From contig NZ_VKDE01000001.1 in assembly GCF_007097485.1 (NCBI RefSeq), positions 64,925-128,924 of the forward strand: a stretch of 64,000 nucleotides of DNA, read 5' to 3'. The position numbers were made by a program, and so were the translations under genes. Within the stretch, counting starts at the first letter, position 1; each line of letters starts with the position of its first letter. This DNA is from Carboxylicivirga sp. M1479. Lineage in GTDB: Bacteria; Bacteroidota; Bacteroidia; Bacteroidales; Marinilabiliaceae. The notes under the pieces are model-generated. The model did no database searches, was not told the DNA's origin, and saw only the letters and a list, made by a program, of their open reading frames with translations. This document shows positions 52,010-62,016 of the stretch, piece after piece.

Positions 52010-53824
52010 ATGGAGGTTAAAAGGACGTTTGATTTGCTTGCTAATCTCAAGCAAAACATCAATAAGGATGATATCCTGTGCGCCAAGCGCAACAAAGAAT
52101 GGGTTAAGTTTAGTGTAAATGAATATAGTGAGCAGGCCCGCTTGTTTAGCTATGGATTACTTGCCAAAGGTTTTACCAAGGGAGACAAAATTGTAACGGT
52201 TTCGAATAATCGGCCCGAATGGAATTTTGTTGATATGGGCATGTCGATGATTGGCGTGGTGCACGTACCTGTTTACCCTACTATTTCGGATGAGGAGTAC
52301 AAATACATATTAGAGCATAGCGATGCCAAAATGTTGATCGTAAGTGACATCATCTTGTATAATCGTTTGTCTGAAGTAGCCAAAGATATTGAGAGCATCA
52401 AAGAGATTTATACCTTTAATGACATAAAGGATGCCTCCAACTGGAGTGAGATAACCTCTTTGGGCGAGCAGGAGCGTATTCGTTGGAAAGATGAGTTTAA
52501 AACAATCCGCGATGGCATTAGCGAAGATGAGTTAGTGTCGATTATTTATACCTCTGGAACAACGGGTAACCCCAAAGGTGTAATGTTGAGTCATAAGAAC
52601 TTTATGAGCAACATGAAAGATGCTATTCCGCGCTACCCTTTAAGTGCCGAAGATAACATACTTAGTTTTTTACCGCTCTGCCATGTTTACGAGCGCATGA
52701 TTAACTATTTGTTTCAGGCCAATGGCTGCAGTATTTATTATGCTGAGAATCTGGGAACCATTGCACAAAATCTGGTGGAGATAAAAGCAACAGCGTTTGT
52801 TACGGTACCACGTGTGATAGAGCGTATTTACGATAAATTAGTATCCAAGGGAAATGATCTATCTGGCATTAAAAAAACTTTGTTTTTCTGGGCTATGAAG
52901 TTGGGCGAACGTTATCGAACCAATGGTAAGAACTACCCTTTGTACGCTGCTAAATTAAAAATAGCTCGTAAGCTTATCTTCTCAAAATGGCAAAAGGCTT
53001 TTGGAGGAAATCTTCGTTTGGTTGTGAGTGGTGGAGCAGCCCTTCAGCCACGTTTGAGTCGCTTGTTTTTTGCGGCTGGTATTCCATTGATGGAAGGTTA
53101 TGGATTAACCGAAACAGCTCCCGTTATTGCGTCGAATCATATTGCTGAGCCCGACAACCTAATGATTGGAACCGTAGGAACCGTTTTCGATAGTGTGGAT
53201 ATACGTATTGAAGAGGATGGCGAGATACTGGCCAAAGGTCCTAATATTATGATGGGCTATTACAAGGATGAGAAAACAACTGCTGAAGTAATTAATAAGG
53301 ATGGCTGGTTTCATACCGGCGATATCGGAACATTGGTAAAAGGACGTTTTTTAAAAATTACCGATCGTAAAAAGGAGATGTTTAAGCTGTCGAGTGGTAA
53401 ATACATCGCCCCCCAATCCATCGAAAACTTATTGAAAGAATCGGATTTTATTGAGCAGGCCATAATTGTTGGGGAGAGTGAGAAGTTTGCTGGTGCTATT
53501 TTATCGCCTAATTTCAATCACTTGCACCTGTGGGCGCACGATCATAAAATTCACTTCCGCGATAACCAGGAACTAATCAATAACGAAAAGGTATTGGCTA
53601 TTTTCCGTAAAGAAGTGATGCGTTTTAATAAGCTCATTGGTAAGCACGAGGAGGTTAAGCGTTTTCGATTAGTGCATGAGGCCTGGACATCGGCCAGTGG
53701 AGAATTATCTCCGACCTTAAAACTGCGTCGCCGTATTATTTACCGCAAATATGCCGATGTATTGCGCGAGATGTACGCCTATGGCGAGAATGAGGAGAAT
53801 AAGGGATCGATCAAGTTTGGATAG
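52010..53824 (+). CDS. Long-chain acyl-CoA synthetase (AMP-forming)
   Basis: This is a 604-residue ANL-superfamily ligase activating fatty acids with ATP and CoA. The P-loop motif is IIYTSGTTGNPKGVMLSH near residue 180, the adenine-binding motif GYGLTETAPVIA near 365, and the hinge DRKKEMFKLSSGKYIAPQ near 455. Bacteroidota homologues begin with MEV-RTFDLL, matching the ATG at 52010; a GTG at 51986 would add eight residues. It is a single gene followed by a palindrome array. Confidence 0.92.
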   Translation: MEVKRTFDLLANLKQNINKDDILCAKRNKEWVKFSVNEYSEQARLFSYGLLAKGFTKGDKIVTVSNNRPEWNFVDMGMSMIGVVHVPVYPTISDEEYKYILEHSDAKMLIVSDIILYNRLSEVAKDIESIKEIYTFNDIKDASNWSEITSLGEQERIRWKDEFKTIRDGISEDELVSIIYTSGTTGNPKGVMLSHKNFMSNMKDAIPRYPLSAEDNILSFLPLCHVYERMINYLFQANGCSIYYAENLGTIAQNLVEIKATAFVTVPRVIERIYDKLVSKGNDLSGIKKTLFFWAMKLGERYRTNGKNYPLYAAKLKIARKLIFSKWQKAFGGNLRLVVSGGAALQPRLSRLFFAAGIPLMEGYGLTETAPVIASNHIAEPDNLMIGTVGTVFDSVDIRIEEDGEILAKGPNIMMGYYKDEKTTAEVINKDGWFHTGDIGTLVKGRFLKITDRKKEMFKLSSGKYIAPQSIENLLKESDFIEQAIIVGESEKFAGAILSPNFNHLHLWAHDHKIHFRDNQELINNEKVLAIFRKEVMRFNKLIGKHEEVKRFRLVHEAWTSASGELSPTLKLRRRIIYRKYADVLREMYAYGENEENKGSIKFG

Positions 53825-54055
53825 TGCTGTGACTAAATAGTTAAAGCACTTTTCGATACTAAAACAAGCTATGATCAAATAGTCAAGGCTTGTCGACGCA
53901 CTGATTCTGCTCGTGACTATTTAGTCATAGCGTTTTCCGAGAGTGAATGAAGCTTTAACTAAATAGTCATGACATGTTTCTGGCTTTACTTTAGCTTTGA
54001 CTATTTAGTCATGGCTCCAGGAAGTAAAGAAGTGGCTTAATCAAATGATTAAAGC
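53823..54055. repeat. Array of six palindromes with 42-bp periodicity
   Basis: Fourteen-bp near-palindromes related to TGACTAAATAGTCA start at 53830, 53872, 53914, 53956, 53998 and 54038. The spacing is 42 bp four times, then 40. Flanking AGC/GCT-type triplets extend most of them to about 26 bp. The 26-28 bp between cores are unrelated. The array fills the 365-bp gap between two convergent genes; the remainder holds only a terminator. Confidence 0.85.
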
Positions 54056-54118
54056 ATGTTTTGCTAAACAAGCTCATAACTTCTTAATAAAACCAAGAAT
54101 TAACTTGAGTATATAACA

Positions 54119-54146
54119 AAGGCCTTGAGAGCGATCTCAAGGCCTT
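54119..54146. terminator. Bidirectional terminator between acyl-CoA synthetase and pgi
   Basis: AAGGCCTTGAGA / TCTCAAGGCCTT is a perfect 12-bp stem with a 4-nt loop. It is T-rich on both outer sides and suits the minus-strand pgi in particular. Confidence 0.85.
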
Positions 54147-54189
54147 AATTTTTACAAGTTGTGAGATCTTAAACCTCACGCACTTAAAT

Positions 54190-55839
54190 CTATTTTTTCA
54201 TTTCTTTATACGCATTTACCAAACCATTGGTAGAAGCATCGTGCGATACCACTTTATCATTGCTGATTAGCTCTGGTAAAATAGCATTGGCTAACTGCTT
54301 ACCCAATTCAACGCCCCACTGGTCAAAGCTGTACACGTTCCAGATAATGCCCTGTACAAATATTTTGTGCTCATACATGGCAATTAAAGAACCTAAAGTA
54401 CGCGGATTCAACTCTTTCATTAAAATTGAGTTGGTTGGGATGTTGCCCAAGAATACTTTGTACGGCAACAACTCAGCAATCTCAGCATCCGATTTACCAG
54501 CCGCTTTAAACTCAGCAGTTACCTGTTCGGCTGTTTTACCAACCATCATGGCTTCTGTTTGTGCAAAAAAGTTAGCCAACAATTTTGGGTGATGATCACT
54601 CAATGGATTATGACTCTTCGCAGTAGCCATAAAATCACAAGGAATTAATTTAGTACCCTGGTGTATTAATTGGTAAAAAGCATGCTGACCATTGGTTCCT
54701 GGCTCACCCCAAAGGATAGGGCCAGTCTGGTAATTTACCTTTTCGCCATTACGATCCACATACTTACCATTGCTCTCCATATTACCCTGCTGGAAATAAG
54801 CTGAGAAACGGTGCATGTACTGGTCATAAGGTAAGATAGCCTCTGTTTCGGCACCATAGAAGTTGTTGTACCATACACCAATCATTGCTAAAATAACTGG
54901 TAGGTTACTTTCCATCGGACATGTTTTAAAATGGATGTCCATGGCATGAGCTCCTTCCAATAGCTCGCGGAAGTTATCAAAGCCAATGCCACAAGCAATG
55001 CTCAATCCAATGGCCGACCATAACGAATAACGACCACCAACCCAGTTCCAGAATGCAAACATGTTAGCGGTGTCGATACCAAATGCAGCAACTGATTCGG
55101 CATTGGTTGACAGAGCAACAAAATGCTTGGCTACAGCAGCTTCGTCTTTAGCAGCTTCTAAAAACCACGACTTAGCCGAGTTGGCGTTGGTCATTGTTTC
55201 CTGTGTAGTAAAGGTTTTTGAAGCTATGATGAATAATGTTGTTTCAGGGTTAACAGCTTTAAGTGTTTCGGCAATATGAGTACCGTCAACATTAGATACA
55301 AAATGAAGATCTACATTTTTCTTGTATGGCTTTAAGGCTTCAGTCACCATTAAGGGACCTAAGTCAGAACCACCAATACCAATGTTTACAATATCGGTAA
55401 TTGCTTTGCCAGAGTATCCTTTCCATTCGCCTGAGATTACTTTCTCAGAGAATGTTTTCATCTGGTCCAACACAGCATTAACATCTGGCATTACATCTTT
55501 ACCATCAACCATAACAGGTGTGTTGCTACGGTTACGCAAAGCTGTGTGTAATACAGCGCGTCCTTCTGTTACGTTAATAGCTTCGCCAGCAAATTGGCTT
55601 TCGATGGCCGACTTTAAGCCACACTCATCGGCCAATTGCATTAACAATGACATTACTTTAGCATCAATGCGGTTTTTTGAATAGTCCAAAAGAATATCTT
55701 CAAAACGCAATGAGAATTTGTTGAAACGCTCGCCATCTTTGGCAAACAAGTCTTTCATGTGCGTGTCTTGAAACTGGGCATAATAGGCCTCTAGCTCTTT
55801 CCACGCTTTGGTGGTAGTTGGATTAATACCTGGTAACAT
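54190..55839 (-). CDS. pgi: Glucose-6-phosphate isomerase
   Basis: This 549-residue enzyme of the large (eukaryote-like) PGI form interconverts glucose-6-phosphate and fructose-6-phosphate. Signatures are [15 protein letters not shown] near residue 150, [15 protein letters not shown] near residue 269, and [20 protein letters not shown] near residue 385 with the catalytic His. It is full length. It feeds fructose-6-phosphate to glmS, although the genes are not linked. Confidence 0.97.
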   Translation of the reverse strand: MLPGINPTTTKAWKELEAYYAQFQDTHMKDLFAKDGERFNKFSLRFEDILLDYSKNRIDAKVMSLLMQLADECGLKSAIESQFAGEAINVTEGRAVLHTALRNRSNTPVMVDGKDVMPDVNAVLDQMKTFSEKVISGEWKGYSGKAITDIVNIGIGGSDLGPLMVTEALKPYKKNVDLHFVSNVDGTHIAETLKAVNPETTLFIIASKTFTTQETMTNANSAKSWFLEAAKDEAAVAKHFVALSTNAESVAAFGIDTANMFAFWNWVGGRYSLWSAIGLSIACGIGFDNFRELLEGAHAMDIHFKTCPMESNLPVILAMIGVWYNNFYGAETEAILPYDQYMHRFSAYFQQGNMESNGKYVDRNGEKVNYQTGPILWGEPGTNGQHAFYQLIHQGTKLIPCDFMATAKSHNPLSDHHPKLLANFFAQTEAMMVGKTAEQVTAEFKAAGKSDAEIAELLPYKVFLGNIPTNSILMKELNPRTLGSLIAMYEHKIFVQGIIWNVYSFDQWGVELGKQLANAILPELISNDKVVSHDASTNGLVNAYKEMKK

Positions 55840-55891
55840 GGTAGTAGTATTTGTTTGTTTGTATTGATATGTTTTTCAGTTCCTATTTGTC

Positions 55892-55966
55892 TCCCGCAGA
55901 TTGCGCAGATTTTCGCTGATATTTAATTCTGTTTACTTTTCTGCATTTCTCTGTGTTATCTGCGGG
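55892..55966. repeat. CCGCAGAT-type inverted-repeat element, copy A
   Basis: It starts TCCCGCAGATTGCGCAGATT and ends GTTATCTGCGGG, so the ends are complementary. It is alike to copies B (55995) and C (56514). Confidence 0.8.
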
Positions 55967-55994
55967 CAATTATTTATATGTCGTGTTTTTTATC

Positions 55995-56071
55995 TCCCGC
56001 TGATTCCGCTGATTTTCGCTGATGTTTTATTGTGTTTATTTTTTTTCTGCGTCTATCTGCGTTATCTGCGG
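55995..56071. repeat. CCGCTGAT-type inverted-repeat element, copy B
   Basis: It starts TCCCGCTGATTCCGCTGATT and ends GCGTTATCTGCGG. It ends 10 bp before the stop codon of the GxxExxY gene. Confidence 0.8.
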
Positions 56072-56080
56072 AACAACTAT

Positions 56081-56458
56081 TTATAAACCATTTACTTTTC
56101 TGAAAATCCCACTACTTATTTCAGCAACATTAAAGTTAACCAATATAGCAAGCTTGAGTTTAGTAATCTTCAAATCCGATATGACTTGTTTATGATGCAC
56201 TTCAGCTAAGTTCTCAACAGATTTAAGTTCAATTATCACCTTATCTTCAACCAGTAAATCAAGCCTGAATCCAATATCTAGCTTTACTTCTTTATAGTAA
56301 ACAGGGACAGGCACTTCTTTTTCAACTTTAAAGCCCATTTCACTTAATTCGTAAAATAAAGCAGCCGAATATACCGATTCTAATAAGCCAGGTCCAAGCG
56401 CATTATAGACATTAAAAATTGCTCCTCTAATATTATATGAAATGTCATTTTCAGTCAT
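56081..56458 (-). CDS. GxxExxY protein (PD-(D/E)XK-like)
   Basis: This 125-residue protein has the name-giving motif GLLESVY near residue 24. The nuclease-like motif is RLDLLVEDKVIIELKSVENL near residues 66-85, with Asp, Glu-x-Lys in the PD-(D/E)XK arrangement. The family is widespread, usually in several copies per genome, with no proven function. The gene is bracketed by copies of the CCGCAGAT-type repeat (55892-56071 and 56514-56598) between pgi and gpsA, suggesting that gene and repeats arrived together. Confidence 0.9.
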   Translation of the reverse strand: MTENDISYNIRGAIFNVYNALGPGLLESVYSAALFYELSEMGFKVEKEVPVPVYYKEVKLDIGFRLDLLVEDKVIIELKSVENLAEVHHKQVISDLKITKLKLAILVNFNVAEISSGIFRKVNGL

Positions 56459-56513
56459 TAGATATAGCTATGTTTGGTTGGCTTCAGGTAACTATTTTAG
56501 TTCTTTGTCTTTT

Positions 56514-56598
56514 CTCCTGCTGATTTCGTTGATCGTCGCTGATTTTTTTACATTCAATATGTATTTTTCTTCTGCGTTTATCTGCGTAATCAGTGGGA
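56514..56598. repeat. CCTGCTGAT-type inverted-repeat element, copy C
   Basis: It starts TCTCCTGCTGATTTCG and ends CTGCGTAATCAGTGGGA. It is a more diverged copy of A and B, 56 bp upstream of the GxxExxY start and 8 bp from the gpsA stop. Confidence 0.75.
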
Positions 56599-56605
56599 AG
56601 TTTTT

Positions 56606-57601
56606 TTACCTCAGGTGCTCAGTTAAAAGACGAATCTCCATGGCAGGAGATATTTTATCGTATATGATGTTGTAAACAGCCTCAGTAATTGGCATGTTTA
56701 CTTTGTATTTGTCGTTTATCTCATGGATGCTTTTTACCGCATAATAACCCTCTGCAATCATCAGCATTTCCATTTGTGCGTATTTTACCGAGTAGCCTTT
56801 CCCAATCATGGTACCAAACATACGGTTACGACTAAACTGCGAGTAGGCAGTTACCAACAAGTCACCTAAATAGGCCGAGCTCTTAATATCGCGCGTAATT
56901 GGATGAACTGTATCAACAAAGCGTTTCATCTCTTGAATACCATTGGAGATTAATACCGCTTGAAAATTATCACCATAACCCAAACCGTGGCAAATACCCG
57001 AGGCTACTGCCATAATGTTTTTGAGTACCGCCGCATACTCAGTTCCGTATATATCATCCGATATAGTGGTCATGATGTACGGAGTTTTTAAAAAGCTGGC
57101 AAACAAACGGGCGCGCTTAATATCCTGGCAGGCAATGGTCAGGTACGAAAGGCGCTCAAGTGCAACTTCCTCGGCATGACATGGGCCACTAATAACGCCT
57201 ATGGACTCGGTTGGTACATCGTATTTTTGTGTGAAGTACTGTCCGATAATTAGGTTTTCATCAGGCACCAATCCTTTAATGGCCGATACAATAAACTTAT
57301 CGTGCAAAGGCTCAGTAAGATGCTCTAATGCTGATTTGATAAAAGCCGATGGTATGGCCAGTATTAGAATATCCGACTCGCGAACAACCTCATTGATGTC
57401 ATCTGAAAAAAAGATTTTATCAGGATTGAATTCTACACTAGTAAGGTAATTGGGGTTGTGGCGATAACGTTTAAAATCATCAATATGTGATTTGTCGCGG
57501 AAGTACCAATTGATGGATGTTACATTATTAAATAGCATTTTAGCAATAGCAGTTGCCCAGCTTCCACTACCGATAATGCCTACTTTAGATGATTCATCCA
57601 T
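56606..57601 (-). CDS. gpsA: Glycerol-3-phosphate dehydrogenase [NAD(P)+]
   Basis: This 331-residue enzyme makes sn-glycerol-3-phosphate from dihydroxyacetone phosphate for phospholipids. The Rossmann site is VGIIGSGSWATAIAKML. SGPCHAEEVALE is near residue 139, and the catalytic Lys is in YAAVLKNIMAVASG near residue 190. The length is normal. It is separated from lysS by 91 bp including a terminator. Confidence 0.94.
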   Translation of the reverse strand: MDESSKVGIIGSGSWATAIAKMLFNNVTSINWYFRDKSHIDDFKRYRHNPNYLTSVEFNPDKIFFSDDINEVVRESDILILAIPSAFIKSALEHLTEPLHDKFIVSAIKGLVPDENLIIGQYFTQKYDVPTESIGVISGPCHAEEVALERLSYLTIACQDIKRARLFASFLKTPYIMTTISDDIYGTEYAAVLKNIMAVASGICHGLGYGDNFQAVLISNGIQEMKRFVDTVHPITRDIKSSAYLGDLLVTAYSQFSRNRMFGTMIGKGYSVKYAQMEMLMIAEGYYAVKSIHEINDKYKVNMPITEAVYNIIYDKISPAMEIRLLTEHLR

Positions 57602-57640
57602 ATGTTGTGTGTTTTGATTCTGAATTTAGCGAGATAAAAA

Positions 57641-57676
57641 TAAGACAAAAAAGGAATAATTGCCTTTTTTGTCTTA
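57641..57676 (-). terminator. Rho-independent terminator after lysS
   Basis: TAAGACAAAAAAGG and its exact complement flank an 8-nt loop, 16 bp beyond the lysS stop. The arms carry A and T tracts on both sides. Confidence 0.8.
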
Positions 57677-57692
57677 TAGGATTAACAATTTC

Positions 57693-59414
57693 TTAAGCTA
57701 ACCAAGCTTTTACTTCATCCTGTGATGGATTTTTCAAGCCTAATTTATTCTTTTTGTTGTAGCCACAAATGTCTTGAAAGATCTTGGTGTGTTTTGTTTC
57801 TTTAAGTGCATCTACCTTGCTAAAACCAATGGCACGAATCACTTCAATCCACTCAGGAGCAATGCCTAATTCAGCAAATTTCTCATCACTATCTGGCTGT
57901 ACTTTCTTTTCAGGGCGCATCTGAGGGAAGAACAATACATCTTGAATAGAATCCTGACCAGTCATAAACATGGTTAAGCGGTCGATACCAATACCCATAC
58001 CCGATGTTGGTGGCATACCATATTCAAGAGCACGAACAAAATCCATATCAATAAACATGGCCTCGTCATCACCTTTTTCAGATAACTTCATCTGCTCCTG
58101 GAAGCGTTCCAATTGGTCAATCGGATCATTTAACTCGGTATAGGCATTACAAAGCTCTTTTCCGTTTACCATTAATTCAAAACGCTCGGTTAACTCAGGA
58201 TTGTCGCGGTGCTTTTTGCACAATGGTGACATCTCAACTGGATAATCGGTAATGAATGTTGGCTGAATCATGTGACCTTCACATTTCTCACCAAAAATTT
58301 CATCAATCAATTTTCCTTTACCAAAGGTTTCATCAACTTCAATGTGTAATTCATCACACACTTTAAACAGTTGTTCTTCATTCATACCGTTAATGTCAAT
58401 TCCTGTATGCTCTTTAATGGCATCAATCATTGTTAAGCGACGGTATGGTGCTTTAAAATCAATTTCTTTATCGCCAATGGTTACAGTTGTTTTGCCGTGA
58501 AGTGCTAAAGCCACTTTTTCAAGCATTGTTTCTGTAAATTCCATCATCCACTTGTAGTCTTTATAGGCTACATAAATCTCCATTACGGTAAATTCTGGAT
58601 TGTGCGTACGATCCATTCCTTCGTTACGGAAATCTTTAGCAAACTCATACACACCATCAAAACCACCAACAATTAGTCGTTTTAGGTAAAGCTCATTGGC
58701 AATACGCATGTACAATGGAATGTCTAATGCGTTGTGGTGCGTAATAAACGGACGTGCAGATGCACCTCCTGGTATTGGCTGTAGAATTGGTGTCTCAACT
58801 TCTAAGTATCCAGCATTATCAAACATCTCACGCATGGTTCTGATAATAGTGCGACGCTTTTCAAATACTTCTTTTACCTGTGGATTCACAATTAAGTCAA
58901 CGTAGCGCTGACGGTAACGCATTTCTGGATCGGTAAATGCATCGTATGTTTTGCCATCTTTCTCTTTAACAATTGGAAGCGGCTTTAATGACTTACTTAA
59001 TACAGTTAACTCCTGCACGTGAAGTGTTGTTTCGCCCATTTGCGTTTGAAACACAAACCCTTTTACACCAATAATATCACCCATATCCAATAATTTTTTG
59101 AATACAGTGTTGTAAAGTGTTTTGTCTTCGCCAGGGCACATGTCATCGCGGTTCAAATAAATTTGAATACGACCTTCAGCATCTTGTAACTCAGCAAAAG
59201 AAGCTTTACCCATGATGCGTCGGCTCATAATACGGCCAGCGATCACAACCTCTTTCATGTTATCTTTTTCAGGATCAAATTCCTGTTTTATCTCAGTTGA
59301 CAGATGAGTGGTTTTATATTGTGCTGCCGGGTAGGCGTTAATACCCAGTTTGTTTAGCTCTTCTAAACTTTTTCGTCTGATAATTTCCTGTTCGCTCAGT
59401 TCCAACGTACTCAT
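57693..59414 (-). CDS. lysS: Lysine--tRNA ligase (class II)
   Basis: This 573-residue class II synthetase has an OB-fold anticodon domain at residues ~57-160. Catalytic motif 2 is [20 protein letters not shown] near residue 262, and motif 3 is [12 protein letters not shown] near residue 482. After the usual end near residue 505 it carries about 65 extra residues ([20 protein letters not shown] to the end), a helical extension seen in Bacteroidota LysS. Start ATG at 59414. Confidence 0.96.
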   Translation of the reverse strand: MSTLELSEQEIIRRKSLEELNKLGINAYPAAQYKTTHLSTEIKQEFDPEKDNMKEVVIAGRIMSRRIMGKASFAELQDAEGRIQIYLNRDDMCPGEDKTLYNTVFKKLLDMGDIIGVKGFVFQTQMGETTLHVQELTVLSKSLKPLPIVKEKDGKTYDAFTDPEMRYRQRYVDLIVNPQVKEVFEKRRTIIRTMREMFDNAGYLEVETPILQPIPGGASARPFITHHNALDIPLYMRIANELYLKRLIVGGFDGVYEFAKDFRNEGMDRTHNPEFTVMEIYVAYKDYKWMMEFTETMLEKVALALHGKTTVTIGDKEIDFKAPYRRLTMIDAIKEHTGIDINGMNEEQLFKVCDELHIEVDETFGKGKLIDEIFGEKCEGHMIQPTFITDYPVEMSPLCKKHRDNPELTERFELMVNGKELCNAYTELNDPIDQLERFQEQMKLSEKGDDEAMFIDMDFVRALEYGMPPTSGMGIGIDRLTMFMTGQDSIQDVLFFPQMRPEKKVQPDSDEKFAELGIAPEWIEVIRAIGFSKVDALKETKHTKIFQDICGYNKKNKLGLKNPSQDEVKAWLA

Positions 59415-59607
59415 TCTATAATCTATTTTTAGAACATTACTAAAATGACAGATTTACCTGTCAACCGTTATTGTTTTTCTTTTACAAAAGAGAAAAGTTT
59501 TGCAAAGATAATGGTTTTCATTGAATTTGATGTTTTGTCAATTATTAGTTCGTGCCTTATTAGTTTATTTAACGACTCGCATTACATTTGTTAAAAAATG
59601 GAAGCCG

Positions 59608-60243
59608 ATGATGAGCAATGATTATACGCAGATAGATGCCTATTTATTTGATTTGGGAGGTGTGATAGTTGATATCGATCCGCAAGCTGCGATAGCAGCA
59701 TTCGAAAAGCTTGGATTAAATAACCTTCATGAGCAAATTACGCACGGGCATCATCAGGGACTGTTTAAGCAATACGAGTTGGGAGTTATTTCTAGTCAGC
59801 AATTTGTTGATGCGATTCAGGAGTTATTGCCATCAAAAGTATCGGATCAAACCATTATCGATGCCTGGAATACCATGTTGGTGCATTTGCCTATAGAGCG
59901 TATTCGTTTGATCGAGAAGCTATCCAAACAAAAACCAGTATACCTGCTAAGCAACACCAATGCTATCCATCATCAGGCCTATGTGTCTATGGTGTCAGGT
60001 ATTGAAAATGTTGAAACAATATTTAATAAGGCCTTTTATTCTTATGAAATAGGTTTGAGCAAGCCCAATGCATCCATTTTTAAACATGTGATTGACAATG
60101 CACCTTTGCAGGCCGAGCGAACGTTGTTTCTGGACGATTCGCACCTTAATTTGGATGCCGCAGAGCAATTAGGATTTCAAACGGCCTTGATTGGACCTAA
60201 GCAGTCCATGTTAGATGTTTTATCTGGTCATTGTATGGATTAA
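59608..60243 (+). CDS. HAD-family phosphatase (subfamily IA)
   Basis: This 211-residue hydrolase has motif I FDLGGVIVDID with the second acidic residue shifted as in many IA members, motif II LLSNTNAIHH, motif III Lys in GLSKPNASIF and motif IV FLDDSHLNLDAA. The substrate is probably a small phosphate ester, unidentified. An upstream opening at 59521 adds 29 unrelated residues; ATGs at 59608 or 59611 are better. The stop overlaps the convergent CDF gene by 4 bp. Confidence 0.88.
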   Translation: MMSNDYTQIDAYLFDLGGVIVDIDPQAAIAAFEKLGLNNLHEQITHGHHQGLFKQYELGVISSQQFVDAIQELLPSKVSDQTIIDAWNTMLVHLPIERIRLIEKLSKQKPVYLLSNTNAIHHQAYVSMVSGIENVETIFNKAFYSYEIGLSKPNASIFKHVIDNAPLQAERTLFLDDSHLNLDAAEQLGFQTALIGPKQSMLDVLSGHCMD

Positions 60244-61175
60244 AAGTCATCGGAACATAAACCAAATTGCTCTTTTTCCTTGTTAGCATGAGGCTCAATG
60301 TGCACCATCACATCAAAAACATCTTTAAATTCTTTTTTGATGTTTATTTCGAGTTGCATGGCTAAATCGTGTCCTTCGTTAACGCTAATGTTACCATCTA
60401 CCTCTACATCAAGACTAATATCGAAGAGATGATTTAATTTACGAATACGTGCTCGGTGCGGATTTGATACACCAGGCGTATCGTCAACAATGGCAAATAA
60501 TTTTTTATACAATCGGTCTTGATCTGAGAAACTGTCCATCAATTCGGTGTTGGTTTCTATCGCAAGCTCAGTACCGCTCTTAATAATATATAAGCCTAAT
60601 GCAATACCAACACAAACATCAATAATCGGTAGTTTCGTTAGATAAGTAATGCCCAAACCAAGTAACACGGCTAGTGATAAAAAAATGTCGTTCTTCATGT
60701 TGATGGCATCGGCCTTGACCATAAGACTGTTGGCCTTTTTAGCCACTCTAAACTTGTAAAAGGCGATGGCTGCCTTGCCTACAATGGACAATAATGTAAC
60801 CGCAATCGCTGCCTTGCCTGGCATTTCACGAACTTCATTACTAAACAATATACCAATGGTACTAATGACCAGTTGCAAACCAGCAAATAAAATGATGATA
60901 GCGATTATTTTAGTTGCTATTGCTTCAATGCGGTTATGGCCCCAGGGGTGTGCTTTATCTGGTGGTTGCTCAGATAAACGACTGGCGAAATAGGTGATAA
61001 GTGAACTTAATATGTCAGTTGCCGAATCAATGCCATCGGCAATAACAGCTGCTGAGCCTGCTACAATGCCGACCACAATTTTGAGAGTTGCCAAAAATGC
61101 GTTGCCAACAATCCCAATCCACGATGCTTTTTGGATCAGTTTCCCTCTATAACTTGTTTGTGTTTTTGTAGTCAT
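60240..61175 (-). CDS. Cation diffusion facilitator family transporter
   Basis: This 311-residue inner-membrane proton/metal antiporter has six predicted helices and a cytoplasmic C-terminal domain from ~215. The TM2 metal site is Asp-x3-Asp in DGIDSATDILSS, followed by AHPWGHNRIEAIATK. At the TM5 site the usual His/Asp-x3-Asp reads NMKND (Asn-x3-Asp), so metal selectivity may differ from zinc exporters. The C-terminal domain has the conserved NVNEGH-like region near VNEGHDLAMQLE and a final HIEPH. Confidence 0.9.
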   Translation of the reverse strand: MTTKTQTSYRGKLIQKASWIGIVGNAFLATLKIVVGIVAGSAAVIADGIDSATDILSSLITYFASRLSEQPPDKAHPWGHNRIEAIATKIIAIIILFAGLQLVISTIGILFSNEVREMPGKAAIAVTLLSIVGKAAIAFYKFRVAKKANSLMVKADAINMKNDIFLSLAVLLGLGITYLTKLPIIDVCVGIALGLYIIKSGTELAIETNTELMDSFSDQDRLYKKLFAIVDDTPGVSNPHRARIRKLNHLFDISLDVEVDGNISVNEGHDLAMQLEINIKKEFKDVFDVMVHIEPHANKEKEQFGLCSDDF

Positions 61176-61354
61176 TAATAGTTTGCCATTCAGCTTTGAT
61201 ATTCAAGTAGGCTGCAAATTTGCTAATTATAACTTAAAAATGAGCTAGAAGCTCTCAATACTTTTTTCGATGAAATATTGGCTTGGCTAATAGTATCAAA
61301 TCAATGCCGTATGAATTATTAATGACTACGTTTAAAATGTAAGTGTTTGTTGCT

Positions 61355-61861
61355 TTAATTCTTGTCAAATGTTTGGGCAATAGCTACGCCAGTCCAACAA
61401 CCGTCGTTTTTAACTAATACTTCCAGGTAAGCATTGGTCATTTTTTTTGTTCTTGGGTGCCCAAGAGAATCTTTGATATCGAATTTGTATGATTGATGTC
61501 CAACTACATATGCCATTTTGCCATCGGGCGAGAATTTGATTGTTGGCTCGGTCTTATTATATATTTCATGATAGTCAATTTGATCAAATGCATAGAGGTG
61601 GTTAATTTCGCTATCTGTTTTTTCTACCTCCGTTAGATCCCAATGAACCGTTCCTTTGTTGATGTACACAGTTGAATCAGCAAAGCAAGGGTAGTGGGCT
61701 CTGTAAATGTTAATGTCTTCTGTGAGTAAAAACTCATCCTGCATCATTAGCATTTCAATGATTTTAGCTCTTTCGAAATCTTCATCAAACGTGTTTTGGT
61801 GTTGGCAGCTACTAATAATGATTATCGTTGAGGTCAATAGAATTGTTGCAAGTAATTTCAT
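61355..61861 (-). CDS. Predicted lipoprotein, NTF2-like (SnoaL/DUF4440) fold possible
   Basis: In this 168-residue protein the lipobox is ISSC with lipidated Cys at residue 19. The mature part starts with a helix (ERAKIIEMLMMQDEFLL), then strands with DSTVYINKG and a closing WTGVAIAQTF, the order expected of an NTF2-like cone fold. No catalytic residues are identified and the role is unknown. It is a single gene. Confidence 0.6.
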   Translation of the reverse strand: MKLLATILLTSTIIIISSCQHQNTFDEDFERAKIIEMLMMQDEFLLTEDINIYRAHYPCFADSTVYINKGTVHWDLTEVEKTDSEINHLYAFDQIDYHEIYNKTEPTIKFSPDGKMAYVVGHQSYKFDIKDSLGHPRTKKMTNAYLEVLVKNDGCWTGVAIAQTFDKN

Positions 61862-62016
61862 AACAGAAAGATTAAAGATTAGTAATTAATTATTGAGCTA
61901 AGTTGCTTTAACTGAAAGCAAACTTACCGGATATTGTTTGTATTGTCAATCAAAACAAATTTATGGTTGACATTATCAATTATGGTTAATAATTTTATTG
62001 ATAAGACAAATGCAAC

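Noticed and set aside
53823-54055. Regular palindromes with 28-bp spacers as a CRISPR array
   Set aside because: The repeats are only 14-26 bp, vary from copy to copy and are palindromic, and there are no cas genes. A protein-binding or hairpin array explains them better.
54227-54592. Long plus-strand open frame opposite pgi
   Set aside because: It is antisense to a clearly conserved enzyme and its translation resembles no family; it is a shadow frame. The same applies to 55322-55684 and other antisense frames.
55901-56086. 61-residue hydrophobic frame on the plus strand
   Set aside because: It is generated by the repeat copies A and B, not by a gene.
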